Below are positions 46,801-57,802 of a DNA stretch of 64,000 nucleotides, piece by piece. Under the pieces are notes generated by a model, which was not told the origin of the DNA, did not search any database, and saw nothing but the letters and a program-made list of their open reading frames with translations. Both the position numbers and the translations under genes were made by a program. This stretch comes from Schistosoma mansoni (lineage: Eukaryota > Platyhelminthes > Trematoda > Strigeidida > Schistosomatidae). The DNA lies in the NCBI RefSeq assembly GCF_000237925.1, contig NC_031502.1, positions 32,949,914 through 33,013,913 of the forward strand, in the 5' to 3' direction. Positions within the stretch are counted from its first letter, which is position 1, and every line of letters starts with the position of its first letter.

Positions 46801-47060
46801 AGCTGTTTCCACAAGATATTCTGTATCCGTTAGCTAGACACAGGGTAGAAAGTAGAGGCCGACCGACGAACATGCAGTGACACTGGGTTTCAACCACATG
46901 ATTCTTGAAGCCGAACATACAACTGCGGAGAGACGACGAAAGAACGAGTAACGTTTCGCAATAATTGGAATATAGTGTGAAGGACAGAGTAGTTTGAAGG
47001 ATCGGAGTCGGCGCAGAATGTTCCATGAGAGTAACAGGTGTGAGTGTTAAACTCACCGTA
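46800..47060. repeat. Repeat-like stretch ending like the Sm-alpha 5' region
   Basis: GAGAGTAACAGGTGTGAGT at 47027-47045 matches the outer end of the Sm-alpha copy at 19930. The rest, GC-richer than its surroundings, I do not recognise. Confidence 0.35.
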
Positions 47061-47834
47061 ATATTTAGTAATCAAAGTATGGTGGAATTTAATGGTCACA
47101 TATAAAATTTAATAATGATATCACTTAAATGATGCCAGAACTATACCTCTTTGTAACTGACGTGAATTTATATTGACATCAGAGCTAGAATCATCAGCAA
47201 TCGTATTAGGATAGGAATGGGTCTATAAAAAGAATGTCCAGCAATCGTAAAAGGAATCCTCCCTATGTTAGAAAAGTCCAATCGACATCGTTTGGAAATG
47301 AGTTAAAGATCTCTCTATCGCCATTGAGTCAACGTTTTACAAGTTTTTATAATCAATATAACATCGGAATATGGTTAACAGACGGATAAATAGACAGTCA
47401 AACGAACAAAGACAAGTTACAAGGATACTCATTTGGAGACTTCAAGCTAATCACACAACTCACGAAGTGTGTGTAAATTAACGCACTTGATATTCACATG
47501 CTATATGTCAGGTCCTGTGTTCCAAAATGAGCATACAAATATATAGTTTTACCATTTCCGTATTAAGCACCATAAGCCATTTAAATATCCAGATGACATC
47601 AATCTTCTTTCGCACGAAGGGAATAGTTTTTGAACATTTTAATCATAATTGGTGAACTTAATTGTGGGACGAAAATATTGGTGTGTTCTTGTGGGTTAAA
47701 ACCGTCCTATAAATGTAGCTTTCATTGACTTCAGCGAAGCCTTTGACCAAATACATAACAAGGGGCTGCTATCTAAGAGAATATCAGGGGGGTACCGTAG
47801 TTTTTGGGTAAATGAAGTCATAATTTGTGAAGGT

Positions 47835-47925
47835 TATATTTGAAATAATCCCAGCTATTGAAATTTAAATAATTCCAACGGTTTGTATAGCGAACTTGTG
47901 TTGACTTCTTCAGGTTAATAATGAA
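47835..47925 (-). repeat. Decayed copy of the LINE-tail-like repeat at 29585
   Basis: On the minus strand ACCTGAAGAAGTCAACACAA ... TTATTTCAAATATAACC. Confidence 0.5.
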
Positions 47926-48289
47926 AAATATCAATGAACTATATGGCGTTTAACAGTCAAATCAAAACTTTACTGTGCAAGATTGAGTTGTTAAATTTGT
48001 TTTCATATGAAGGAAAAATAAAAATGCAACTTGATAGTTGAAAATCGTTTCTGGATCATCAGTGCCAATCATCAAATTTCTAACTGCATAGCTCAAATAA
48101 CCCACATTAATTTCAGTTAGAATAACGATAAATATAGAATAAACAAGTTGGATAGAGAATGGGCCCAATTTCTTGTTGATGAATATTTGACAAGCAGTTG
48201 CTAGTTAACTATCATCCTTTCTGTTCACGCTGCTCTTGTTCGCTTATATATACAGCGCTTTCGATGTCAAACTATATGTGTGTTAAAAT

Positions 48290-49322
48290 CTTTCTAAAGT
48301 ATTTTGGTCCCTTCAAAATTGATCTTGTGTCCTGTTTCCAACGCATGTAACGGTATCACCGACCACGTCTCAAATTTCTTAAAACCAACCGAGGATTTGG
48401 GAACATTTTTCAGACAGCGTTCGTGTTTCTCCAACTTCACATTCAACTGTCTTGAAGTTTCTGCCACACGTCTAATGATCACGCCGATGTTGAAAGATAA
48501 ATTGCCTAGACTAGCCACTTCTTTCTGTATCTATCAATTCAACTGCTCCTGTGAGGCAAGTTATATAGGCAGATGTTCTAAGAATTCGTATACTCGGGCT
48601 CGTGAGCACCTCCAAGTGTGGTTAAGCAAAGGTGTAGTCAAAACGGTTAACAGCTCTATTTTAGCCCATTTAGTTCAGACGGGACATAGAGCCAACATTG
48701 AGCAATCTTTCACAATAATATATCGTGTTAACAGCAATCTACCTAATTCAGACTGAAAATCCTGCAGACGGCTGAGGCAGTTGCTATTGGAATCAAAAAG
48801 CCAGAGCTTTGCGTCCAAAAGAAATATGTCCAGCCGCTCTTTTTACCGTGGCCAACTTCAGGGTCAACTTGTTAATAATCAACTTTATAATATGGTGACA
48901 TTAATTTGATTAATGTTCATTTTTATATCCTAAACTTATTTTATCTACTTATCTTTCCAGTCATTATTATTATTATCATCACACTTGCTGACCTTTTAGA
49001 GAAATTTATTCAGCATCCACCGCCATTTACTATATCTGACCTAATTCATATTATTCTACATATTACGTAATTTCTGATTTGTAATCCCATTGTTCTATCT
49101 CACCCTATGTCAACTATATATATTCTGATCATTTATCTTACGATTTTATTTCACTTACAAACTGTTTCAAGTTAACACTACATATTAGTCATCCCAACAT
49201 TAACGATTCGATTTAATTTTAAATTACAAACACTCCTTGATTCACATGCTACAGTTTCTTAAATGATGTACTCTGCCTTAAACCTGGTCGTTTTTTATGG
49301 ATTATTAATTTGGATTTACAAT
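48290..49322 (+). mobile_element. Penelope-like element: GIY-YIG endonuclease end and 3' region
   Basis: An open frame of 150 codons (48304-48756) contains FCIYQFNCSCEASYIGR and TRAREHLQVWL, the GIY-YIG nuclease signature and its Arg-x-x-x-His continuation, then ILAHLVQTGHRAN and TIIYRVNSNLP. After one stop, AEAVAIGIKKPELCVQKKY continues the family's C-terminus. A T-rich 3' region follows to about 49320. The reverse-transcriptase part is missing upstream on this strand. Confidence 0.78.
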
Positions 49323-49324
49323 TT

Positions 49325-50080
49325 CAATCACTTAACAAATTCAGATGGACCAAAAGGACTTCGTAAACTGAAATCTGAGTCAGATTCCAGAGAGTCATAA
49401 ATAAAGTCCACTGATCTACTAGTAGATACATTAGTAAAAAAAGAATGATACATCAAAACTTGCCATCATTTCATCCTCCCCTATGTTGATGGTACCAACA
49501 TTATTCACGAATTCCACAGTTTTTTTAATTTTATGATTAATTAATGTGTCATAAGTTTTAAGTATCCTAGCTAAGTATTTCGCTAGACTGTGTGTCGGTG
49601 AATTTGTGAAATCAACCATCGATTTTATTGGAGTATTATTCTTGTGAATCTTTGGGAGTTCGTAGGATCTACAAGGGTTACAACACTTTGGATATAATAT
49701 GAGCCACAATGACCGTCCTAGTTAAACTTTTATTGACAGTAAGATTTTGCTGGATTCAGCCTTAAGTTTATGTGACTAAAGTCCAGAACAGTCCATAAAA
49801 AGGGGTGATGCGATAAATGCATAACCAATCAGTCGAAAACATCAACTTCAACGTATTATTTTGTGCTTCTTGTGCTTTCCAGACAAACATCGGGGGTGAT
49901 AATGATGGTGCAAAACGTTCATTCTTGACCACCAACCGCTTATCCGAAATAACCCCCATAAAGCATTTGTAATAATTTGATCTTCCTTGTAAACTAAGAC
50001 GTGTTTTTATTCGGGAAAATATTATTATCGTACTAGAGTTTAGCTTTAAACTCAAATTTGCCGCTTTTAGCACCATTCGG
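49325..50080 (-). mobile_element. Penelope-like element: reverse-transcriptase fragment, inverted
   Basis: Minus-strand frame 49709-49431 reads YELPKIHKNNTPIKSMVDFT, NSPTHSLAKYLARIL and DEMMASFDVSFFF, the finger and first catalytic Asp region of Penelope reverse transcriptase; it continues as TNVSTSRSVDFIYDSL to about 49340. The frame at 50076-49768 is the region before it. It abuts the plus-strand Penelope 3' end at about 49323. Confidence 0.75.
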
Positions 50081-50282
50081 GCTCACGAAGTTATTTTAAC
50101 GAGGCCTTTACTTTAGGTCACACCAGTTGAGGTTTTCTTGTAGTACGTATTTATGCATTCGTACATACCGTCTTCCCGTGTTTTTTCGTGAATTGGGTTC
50201 CTAACCTTTTCGATGCTTGTTGCTTTACCACTTTTGGTGAAAGTTGCGGTTTTGATACATTTATACAGTTACTGTGATAACC

Positions 50283-50654
50283 TTATGCTTTTCGACCATT
50301 GTGATTAGATGTTTGAACTTTTCTTGTATAATCCACATTGTACTGGTCATAATGGCCATTTAAAGTCGTCGATATGGTTGATCTCTGTGCTTCTTCCCTA
50401 TTTGAGATGATATGGAGTGTGGAAGGTATGAGAGTTTTTTCACGGAATGAATGCTGTCTATCACCGGCCGCGTACCAACGTTGCTGACAACCGATTTCAT
50501 CGTCGCTATGTAGAGAATTTGGTTTCGCTGAGGCGAATCTTCCAGATGGGGTCTTGGAGCTTCTCACGCAGGTGAAGTTGCTGAGTGACGGTACATACTC
50601 AACAAGTCTGACATCAGACGAAGAGAAAGAGAGAAGTGTAGTCGCTAGCGCCAT
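50283..50654 (-). mobile_element. Possible N-terminal part of the same Penelope element
   Basis: Open frame of 123 codons starting MALATTLLSFSSSDVRLVEY, same strand as the reverse-transcriptase fragment and 200 bases upstream of it. I see no diagnostic motif. Association is by position only. Confidence 0.3.
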
Positions 50655-50699
50655 TAACTCTACTTTTACCCTTTATCGAACGGCTGAGATTCCTATTGT

Positions 50700-52055
50700 G
50701 GACACACCTAAAGAGGAGGCAACCCCTGTGTAGACCATTGTTACTCGTAATCTTAATATGTTTCTCACTTTTAAAACAGGGAAACCACCATCAATCAAAA
50801 GTGTATTATCCTAAACACCGCTGATGAAATGAGTGCTACTACAAGGTGTGAAGGCAGCAGTACTTTCTCATACAAGAAAAATTGGATATTATAAATAAAC
50901 GGGTTCGTCTGAAATGCGAATCCGAAGGGAGAACCAATGAGATGCTCCCGGTGATCAGTGGGATGGAAACGACAATACAATTAGAGCTCGTGAAAACGAC
51001 TTTCATAAAGTCAAATCTGTTCCTAGCCTGGTTACTTGGAATCTATAGAAGTCAGAGACAAATGATCCTACTAAACGAAATGCACACAATCTGAAGCTAA
51101 TGACACCCGCTACCAAAAACGTACTGCCATATTATACAGTACATATCTGATCAAACCCCATACCAAAACATGATGAGCTAAAATTCCGGTGATCAGAGAC
51201 TGCACTATCTCAACAGATTGATCATTCAGTGAATACAGGTAAGTCGAAGACGAATGGCGTAAGTTTAAAGTTGTAGAATTATGTTCTACTTCGATATTAG
51301 CAACTCTCTAGTAATAGGCCTAATGCTAAAATTGTAGATTTGTCATGATGTAACTGCCTAATCTATTAGATCTTACTTGGAAGTCACATCATTGTCTACA
51401 CCGACTCATCGTATCGTAGTTATCACTAATATATGATAGAGAGCAAATTTAGGCTGACGGTAGAAAAATATATTGAATATGAATAAAATGTATAGCCTAA
51501 GCAAGAATGGTCGCGCCTGCAAGGCTGAGTCATGTTATTCGAAAAATTTGAATTCATTGAATTCATTCTTCCCGCCTTCTCCATTGTTGGGTTTTTCTCC
51601 ATGTTAAATGTTGAATATCTATTTTCCCAGTTGTCTCGTGTTCAGCTTTGTGGTTAGGTCCCGATGCCACTACAAAGTCACATTCGAGTTATCAAGATCC
51701 CATGGTCAACAAGTATTATATATCACATTGCCCTCCATGAATTGTAAAACACCCTGAAAGTTGATGAGGGTAGAAGACACTTCAAGGGCTTCTTTTTGCT
51801 AACGGGCTACGAACCACTTGAGTGTGAATGCTGAAAACTCCGTAATGTGTATTAACAGACCGTAGCTAGAAACTACAGCACTTACGAAAGACGGTTGGCA
51901 CAGGATAGCTGTACTTTTCCAAAACGGTTGTAGCCGTACATTGAACGAAGAACAAAACGTGATGATGGAGTTTCTCCATAATCGTTGCATGAAAATTCAG
52001 ATACATTAGCTGGATCAGTTATGGTCAAAGCTGAGACTTTATGAAACTATTTTAG
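50700..52055. other. Unclassified retroelement-like debris
   Basis: Moderate base composition and several 60-70 codon frames on both strands with no motif I can name. Confidence 0.3.
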
Positions 52056-52059
52056 TGAA

Positions 52060-52221
52060 TTTTTCATAGTAGAAAGCGTGAGTCAATTGAAGCTAGACCA
52101 CCATGGAAAACCTGGAAACACTGGACGGCCGTTTCGTCCTATTATGGGACTCCTCAGCAGTGCGCATCCACGAGCCCGCTCCTGCGAGCGAGACTCGAAC
52201 CCAGGACCTACCAGTCTCAAG
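52060..52221 (-). repeat. Hammerhead-SINE copy with intact ribozyme, left arm of an inverted pair
   Basis: The minus-strand copy runs from the 3' tail to just inside the tRNA-like head, where it stops. It is nearly identical in reverse to 52422-52580, including a private CTTTCTACTATG tail motif. Confidence 0.85.
52118..52163 (-). ncRNA. Hammerhead ribozyme, core intact
   Basis: Same sequence as the ribozyme at 21614-21659: CTGAGGA, GAAA, GTC cleavage triplet, helix I GCACTG/CAGTGT. Confidence 0.8.
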
Positions 52222-52234
52222 TCTCACTAGTGAC

Positions 52235-52625
52235 TTCGAGAAGTATATCTAGGAGCTCTAGTGAGAAGCAGTGACCAGTGGAGTTCAAAACCACGTCTGT
52301 TGTGAGATAGGAACTCACTGAAGACAATTGGTGAATGGTTGCTCAACTTCGTGGATCAGTTGAAGTTAGACATTAACACCGTTGGATGCCAGCTCAGTGG
52401 TCTATCGGTTAAGGGCTTCGGCTTGAGACTGGTAGGTCCTGGGTTCGAGTCTCGCTCGCAAGAGCGGGTTCGTGGATGCGCACTGCTGAGTCCCATAATA
52501 GGACGAAACGGCCGTCCAGTGTTTCCAGGTTTTCCATGGTGGTCTAGCTTCAATTGACTCATGCTTTCTACTATGAAAAATAGTAAATCTCCGCAAAACC
52601 CCTTCTGATATTTTAGTGAAGCCTG
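52235..52625 (+). repeat. Hammerhead-SINE copy, full-length, ribozyme core short by 3 bases
   Basis: The 5' part (52235-52360) matches that of the copy at 20344. A good tRNA-like head follows (A-box-like GGTCTATCGGTTAAG, B box GGTTCGAGT). In the ribozyme CTGAG runs straight into TCCC at 52490/52491, so three core bases (GGA) are absent, and self-cleavage is not expected. The tail ends with CTCCGCAAAACCCC. Confidence 0.85.
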
Positions 52626-52654
52626 TTATAAGATTATTGTCAAAAACAACTCAC

Positions 52655-54450
52655 ATAATCACATCACTGAGATTTCACTCATAGAAACAATATGCATGAC
52701 TGAGAAGATTGTTCTTCAATCACTCGTCAATATTAGACCTGGTAAGTCACAGGGTCCCGATGGGTACATCCACGACTGTTGTCATCCGTTGTGGTAATCA
52801 TTTATTAACTACTCACACTACTGTTCAACACGTTCCCTTCACAAATTTGATTCATTAGGGGTCGAAATAATGCCAAAGTCACTCCCATATTTAAATATGG
52901 AAAGACAGATTATGTCTAGCTATCCACCTGTCAATTTTGTAACAACTTAGGTTGATTAGTTAGGAGTTGACCTGAAGAAACCAAGCATATGTCTAAATAA
53001 TAGAGCTCAAGTATTCATTCACTTCCTTATTTTGTATAAGCATTATATTTCCTATCATCTTATATTAAATATTGAAAATCTTTCTGTGAACGGGTGACCT
53101 CCCGCTCCATTGTGTGCTGCCCACGAGCTAAATAAAGACCTGTTCACTACTAGTCTGCCTTCTGACAATCGAGCGAAGGTTACCTACCGATAAGAAAGTC
53201 AAACCAGAATAATAGTTGAATTACCGGAAAAAATATTTTCGACCAATCAGCCAACAAATATTGTTCATTTTTGAATATTCTATGGGGATCTTCAAACTGT
53301 AATTAACTAAGTCTTGTAGAATCATACAATGTATTAAATCTTGAGTAACACGGGTTTCGGAATAATAATCTGTGCTTAGCTAGATTACTGATCGCGATAG
53401 AGGACTGGACTGTCTTTCAGTGTGATATTCATAGATCTTACCAAAGCATTCGATAAGGTCTTATCCAGAATTTCTCGAGCTATGACATTACAGGTGTAAT
53501 AATGGAGTGGATCGAAAACTTCTTTTGTAGCCTAATACAGAGGGTGAAGGAAAATGGAATACTATCTGGATGGAAGCCGGTAAAATGCGGTGTACTTCGG
53601 GCACCATCTCAGGTTCCCTACCTTTCATTCTCTAGGTCAATGAATTACCGTGAATGCCTAAGTCGTCGACAATAATGTTTGCAAGTGATGCCAAAATCTG
53701 AGGAACAAAAAGCAGTGAGCCTGATCATCTTGACCTCGAAGTTGACCTAGTTGAATAAGTTAGATGGTTCATAAGCTCGTGCTCAGAAGTTAATTCCTAG
53801 AAAGAGTGTGCTAATGCACATCGAACACAACAATAGTTACCAGTATACTATCAACGGTTCATCACTCCCATGCGTTCAGGAACAAAAAAACTTTGTAGGT
53901 ACAGTAAATCATGACTAATATGAGACTGAAGACTACCATGCGGCAACCACAAAAGGTTGTCGAGTGCTGTAGTCACTTCGTTGAACATTCAAATCTTTTA
54001 ACGAGATTTTTCGAGTTTTATATACCACCTAAGAAAACCACATCTACAATATTGCATTTAAGCAGCCAGGGATGCTCAAATACTCGAGGCTGTCTACTGT
54101 AGGAGAGCAAAAACAGCCTTGTGTCTTCCCAAATCCCCTTACGATGAGCGTTTAAAACACCTGGACCTTTTACCCTTATAGTAGAACTTGAGGCGACCTT
54201 ATATGGGTATTCTGTATCTTTGAAAACGATTAGGGTGTTAACATGTCTAGTCTTTCTTTCCCTCCAGAACCAATCATTCCTGACGCCATAGCAAGAAGGT
54301 CCAAAGACCGAGATCTAATAAACTCAGAGTTGGGTTTTGTTTTTTTCTTCTGATGGTTAATACTGGAACGCCCTATCCGAACAAATGATCTCAGTCCTAC
54401 CAGTGAACGATTTCAAAGCGAGGCTGGATGTTCGTTGTAAAACGAGTTTC
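52655..54450 (+). mobile_element. CR1-like LINE, reverse-transcriptase remnant to 3' coding end
   Basis: In order and with several frame changes: LVNIRPGKSQGPDGYIHD, NNAKVTPIFKYGKTDY, TKAFDKVL, YDITGVIMEWIENFF, QRVKENGILSGWKPVKCGV and, near the end, WNALSEQMISVLPVNDFKAR, the usual C-terminal motif (WN.LP..V..A.SV..FK..LD). About 52950-53390 looks like a foreign insert. It ends about 260 bases before the NDUFS4 start. Confidence 0.78.
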
Positions 54451-54703
54451 AAAGATTATTTCAGTTCCCCCGACCCTCTGTACTTATTACTGAAGATTGA
54501 CTTTCGCAACGAATTGTTAACCGGTGGTATTCTTTACCACAGAACCTTCTTAAGAATCTGTAAAAATGGTAATTCAGAGGAAAGTTGTGTTGAATTACAG
54601 GTGATGATCGCCAGGACCCATAGTAACTATAATGACTTCTCTCCAAACTGTAACCTGTCGACCGCCTTAATTAAAGTGGGCGTTACTCGTCCTATGTTTT
54701 TAA

Positions 54704-54776
54704 ATGTTCACCACTAAACTTCCAAGAGGATTGTCTCTTTATGAACCACTGTATCAATCCATAAGATGGAAAGTCA
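54704..54776 (+). CDS. NDUFS4: Proposed NDUFS4 first exon (mitochondrial presequence)
   Basis: The ATG at 54704 directly follows an in-frame stop. Twenty-four codons give a peptide with three Lys/Arg pairs and hydrophobic spacing typical of a mitochondrial targeting signal. The open frame runs on to 54901 if unspliced. The splice phase required by the main exon fits only the GTAAGG at 54777, which is why I end it there. Confidence 0.55.
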
Positions 54777-56754
54777 GTAAGGGAATACCTGCGAAAATGA
54801 CTTTCGAACTTCGGAAGAAACTAGCAGAGACGGATGACCCATGGTTTCGAACCAGGCTAGTTGATTCAACTGAAGAGGTCAGACATTTCTTCCTCTTATA
54901 AGTTACTGATTTTATTGTCCATTTATTCTTAGTTGCAGGCTACAAGTACTTCATATTTACTTAGTTAAGGTTGTGCCAGTGTTACACGGATTGCTTTTTA
55001 ACAAAGTAAGACATGGAACTTCAGTTTCCATCGGTATAGAGAATGTCAACAACAAGAATCTTTGGAGCATTCGATCGCCTTCAAGAAGGCAGTTTTATAT
55101 CAGGCGTTTGTTTCGAGACAAGTTTAATTAGGATATTACTGGTTTATAATATAAGATCTAAAGGACATTTGATCCATAATCCTTATCAATTAAGTAGAAT
55201 ATTTTGACGTAGTTACCTTGGGCCCTTCCTTGAAATGTAATGAAATTTAGAACTATGTCATTATGAGACCAATGAGACCACTATTCTTCGAACCTTCTCA
55301 GGTAGTACAGTCTTATAAACAAGAGCTAAATACTTGTATGTAGCACGTAAGTTAACTTACACAATTGCGGGCCAACAACACTATGTAGTATATTAGAACT
55401 TCTCAATACTTGGTTAACTGAACTCCAACCATAGTCAAGAAGTTTTAATGCTTATCAGTTCTGAAAGATCCTCTGGTTGTAATAAGTAAATTCTTTTGTT
55501 ATATCCCAACCTACTTTGGTTGTAACGTTTCTTGGTTTAGTAAAATGCAGACATACGGGTGCTAGTATGTTCTTCAGAAAACCTGTTTTCTATACAAGAT
55601 TTTCCGCGGAATTCAAAGTCACAACATATTATGCTTACTGTGTTATCGATCTTGGGACATGACCGTAAAGTTGAAGAGATAGATGGTTTTGACCAGCCTC
55701 AAGAAGCCCTTCAGGAACATATATTCTCAGTTTTACATTTTTACTTCCGTGCAGTTTAGACCTTATTATATACACCGAAAGCCTGGAATTTGAGACTGCT
55801 TTAATTTTGGTGACGACCTTTTAAGCCTCCCAAATATTGAAGAACAGCATTAATGAAAATGCCGGCTATCTGCATGAAAAAACTTATTACCGGTCATCAA
55901 ACCATTATAAATCGGCAACGTGCGCCGCAGATAGTCATAACGTTTTAGCTCAGTCCAAGTAGGTACATGCATATGGATTTTGTCAAGGTCTGGGAAACAG
56001 AATATTCTCATTCAGTATCAAAACTTGAAGTCATCGTGTCAGCTATGTTTTGGTTCTAGCGCCAGAATTTTAACTGGTTTTAAATCTGTTAGTTGAAGTT
56101 CTGACAAATCGAATTTGCTTGGATCTGTGATCTGGACATGATTGTATACACCGTTATGATCTGTAGACAAAAGCATAAAGTGACAGCATTCGTCTTATTG
56201 CGACCAGATTAATAAGTTTACATAGTTGCTACTGTGAGGGTATTTGTTGTATTCTATGTAGTACTTATTTCTTGTACGAGCTTGGCATAATATAGTGTCT
56301 GTGTACTCTACTTTTAATCTGTTAATTTCAACAGGCGAAACATATTATGAAGAAATCAGCAAAGTTTTCTAAAGATGATGTTATTACGGTTCCTCTCGAG
56401 GATGATTTGACGCCGGTAAATGGGGTCCCAAAAGAACACCAATCTGAAAGGCGTGTTAGAATTTTCATCCCAGCTAAACCTGCCACCCAATCAGGCACTC
56501 ATGGTACTCGACTTTGGCGTATTGAGTTCGACAATCGCGAACGCTGGGAAAATCCACTGATGGGTTGGGCGAGCTCCGGTGACCCACTTTCAAATACAGT
56601 TGTTGAATTTGAAACTTCTAAAGCGGCAGAAGAGTTTTGCCAACGACAGGGATGGCCATGTTACGTAGAAAGTCCAAATATTTTGAAAATGAATATCAAG
56701 TCCTATGGATCCAATTTTTCATGGAACAAACGAACACGGGTTGGATCGAAATGA
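54704..56754 (+). CDS. NDUFS4: NADH dehydrogenase iron-sulfur protein 4, mitochondrial (complex I 18-kDa AQDQ subunit)
   Basis: This accessory subunit of the complex I N-module/Q-module region is nucleus-encoded and imported into the mitochondrial matrix (family knowledge). Proposed exons are 54704-54776 and 56336-56754, giving 163 residues against 175 in human. Exon 2 has the whole conserved part: VNGVPKEHQSERRVRIFIPA, RERWENPLMGWASSGDPLSN, KAAEEFCQRQGWPCYV and the C-terminal KSYGSNFSWNKRTRV. The join is inferred: exon 2 needs one base from the upstream exon. In the open frame at 54704 the only usable phase is at AGT, where GTAAGG gives a good donor at 54777. This yields a 24-residue basic presequence-like start (MFTTKLPRGLSLYEPLYQSI, then RWKV) followed by SEHIMKK, which lines up with the human presequence end. 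Exon 2 is certain; exon 1 is a reasoned guess. Confidence 0.85.
55465..55555 (-). mobile_element. CR1-like LINE 3' tail in the NDUFS4 intron
   Basis: Minus strand: GAAACGTTACAACC and GTTGGGATATAACAAAAGAA. Confidence 0.5.
56336..56754 (+). CDS. NDUFS4: NDUFS4 main exon
   Basis: This exon follows a TTTCAACAG acceptor ending at 56335 and starts with the last two bases of a split codon, then EHIMKKSAKFSKDDV. An in-frame ATG at 56347 is unlikely to be the true start because it would remove the import presequence. The TGA is at 56752-56754. Confidence 0.95.
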
Positions 56755-56831
56755 CGTTATCAGATTGCTCACATTTTTCTTGTTGCTAACTTTAGCAGCT
56801 ACTTCAGTTGTGACCTATTTTATTTTGCTTG

Positions 56832-57110
56832 CTAATAAATATTGTAGAAATATAAATTGAGTATATATTGTCTACTTTTTGTTATTTCATAGTAAAAAGT
56901 TTCGTTTGTACTTTCTATTTCTCCGCTAACTTTAAGTAAGAAACTTAAGTTGACTGCAAAATTGTCTTGTCCTCGTAATGGGACGTTTTGGCAACTTTGT
57001 TTGGACAGTGGTTTTTGAGAGTGGTACTCACTGTCTATACCAATTTCGCGTTTAAGATCTTCCATAGTCCATTTTGGTTCGTATAATTTTTCATTCTGAG
57101 TGTATTTCAC
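56832..57110 (-). CDS. Unrecognised minus-strand frame facing the NDUFS4 3' end
   Basis: Open frame of 92 codons beginning MKYTQNEKLYEPKWTMEDLK. It is hydrophilic, with balanced charges and without the Ile/Tyr/Lys bias of random AT-rich frames for its first 60 residues. A GTGAGT donor-like site lies after ...IGID, so only the first part may be an exon. I know no family for it. It may be chance; it is listed because of its composition and its place between two real genes. Confidence 0.2.
   Translation of the reverse strand: MKYTQNEKLYEPKWTMEDLKREIGIDSEYHSQKPLSKQSCQNVPLRGQDNFAVNLSFLLKVSGEIESTNETFYYEITKSRQYILNLYFYNIY
56834..56839 (+). promoter_or_regulatory. Polyadenylation signal for NDUFS4
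   Basis: AATAAA 80 bases after the NDUFS4 stop codon, in a T-rich then A-rich setting. Confidence 0.55.
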
Positions 57111-57405
57111 TCAATGCTATACTTGGACCTCTGACAAGTGATTGCGTTGTTTAGTTAATTTGAACTAGTTTCACGTCTTATGTACGTTGATAATCACCCT
57201 CAATGTCATTCATTCTGCTGAAGTTGATAAAACCTTAATGTTTCTTAAGGTTTTTTACTCATATTGTTGGAAACGACCTACTGAAAGTAAGATATTCTCG
57301 TCACGGAACGAATCAGTGAATCTATTCTCTAATCACCTCTCAATAGGTTTCGTTGTTGCACATAAATAACAGAAATACAAAATGAAGACACTAGCATTAC
57401 CGTGT

Positions 57406-57802
57406 ATTTTGATGTTGGTTTGTTCTCTGAGCTGGATGGTTTGGTCGTGGAGCTTTCATNNNNNNNNNNNNNNNNNNNNNNNNNNNNNNNNNNNNNNNNN
57501 NNNNNNNNNNNNNNNNNNNNNNNNNNNNNNNNNNNNNNNNNNNNNNNNNNNNNNNNNNNNNNNNNNNNNNNNNNNNNNNNNNNNNNNNNNNNNNNNNNNN
57601 NNNNNNNNNNNNNNNNNNNNNNNNNNNNNNNNNNNNNNNNNNNNNNNNNNNNNNNNNNNCAGAGGACAAGCTGTGAATCACATGTGGAGAAATTCAAACA
57701 CTTCACTTCTACCCGAAGTTTGTGCTGATGATGTCGTTCAGAAGGACGATGAAAGCTCCACGACCAAACCATCCAGCTTAGAGAACAAACCAACATCAAA
57801 AT
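57406..57802. repeat. Inverted repeat with 54-bp arms around an assembly gap
   Basis: Arms 57406-57459 and 57749-57802 are reverse complements with one visible difference. The arm sequence is the same dispersed repeat seen at 16428-16475 and 46700-46765. Confidence 0.85.
57460..57659. other. Assembly gap, exactly 200 N
   Basis: Placeholder run of N between NDUFS4 and VPS72. The flanks are the two arms of an inverted repeat (57406-57459 and 57749-57802), which probably caused the gap. Confidence 0.98.

Larger units (their letters stand above)
45800..47830 (+). mobile_element. CR1-like LINE reverse-transcriptase remnant split by insertions
   Basis: 45960-46100 reads KPVNYRPVSFSRVVKEVPGK, the NYRPVSLTS-type motif. 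47715-47790 reads VAFIDFSEAFDQIHNKGLLS, the DFSKAFD motif that should follow about 50 residues later. The 1.6 kb between is SINE and other repeat sequence. Confidence 0.7.

Noticed and set aside
54385-54717. 110-codon frame as an NDUFS4 upstream exon
   Set aside because: Its start is the C-terminal motif of a CR1 LINE, and it cannot join the main exon in phase.
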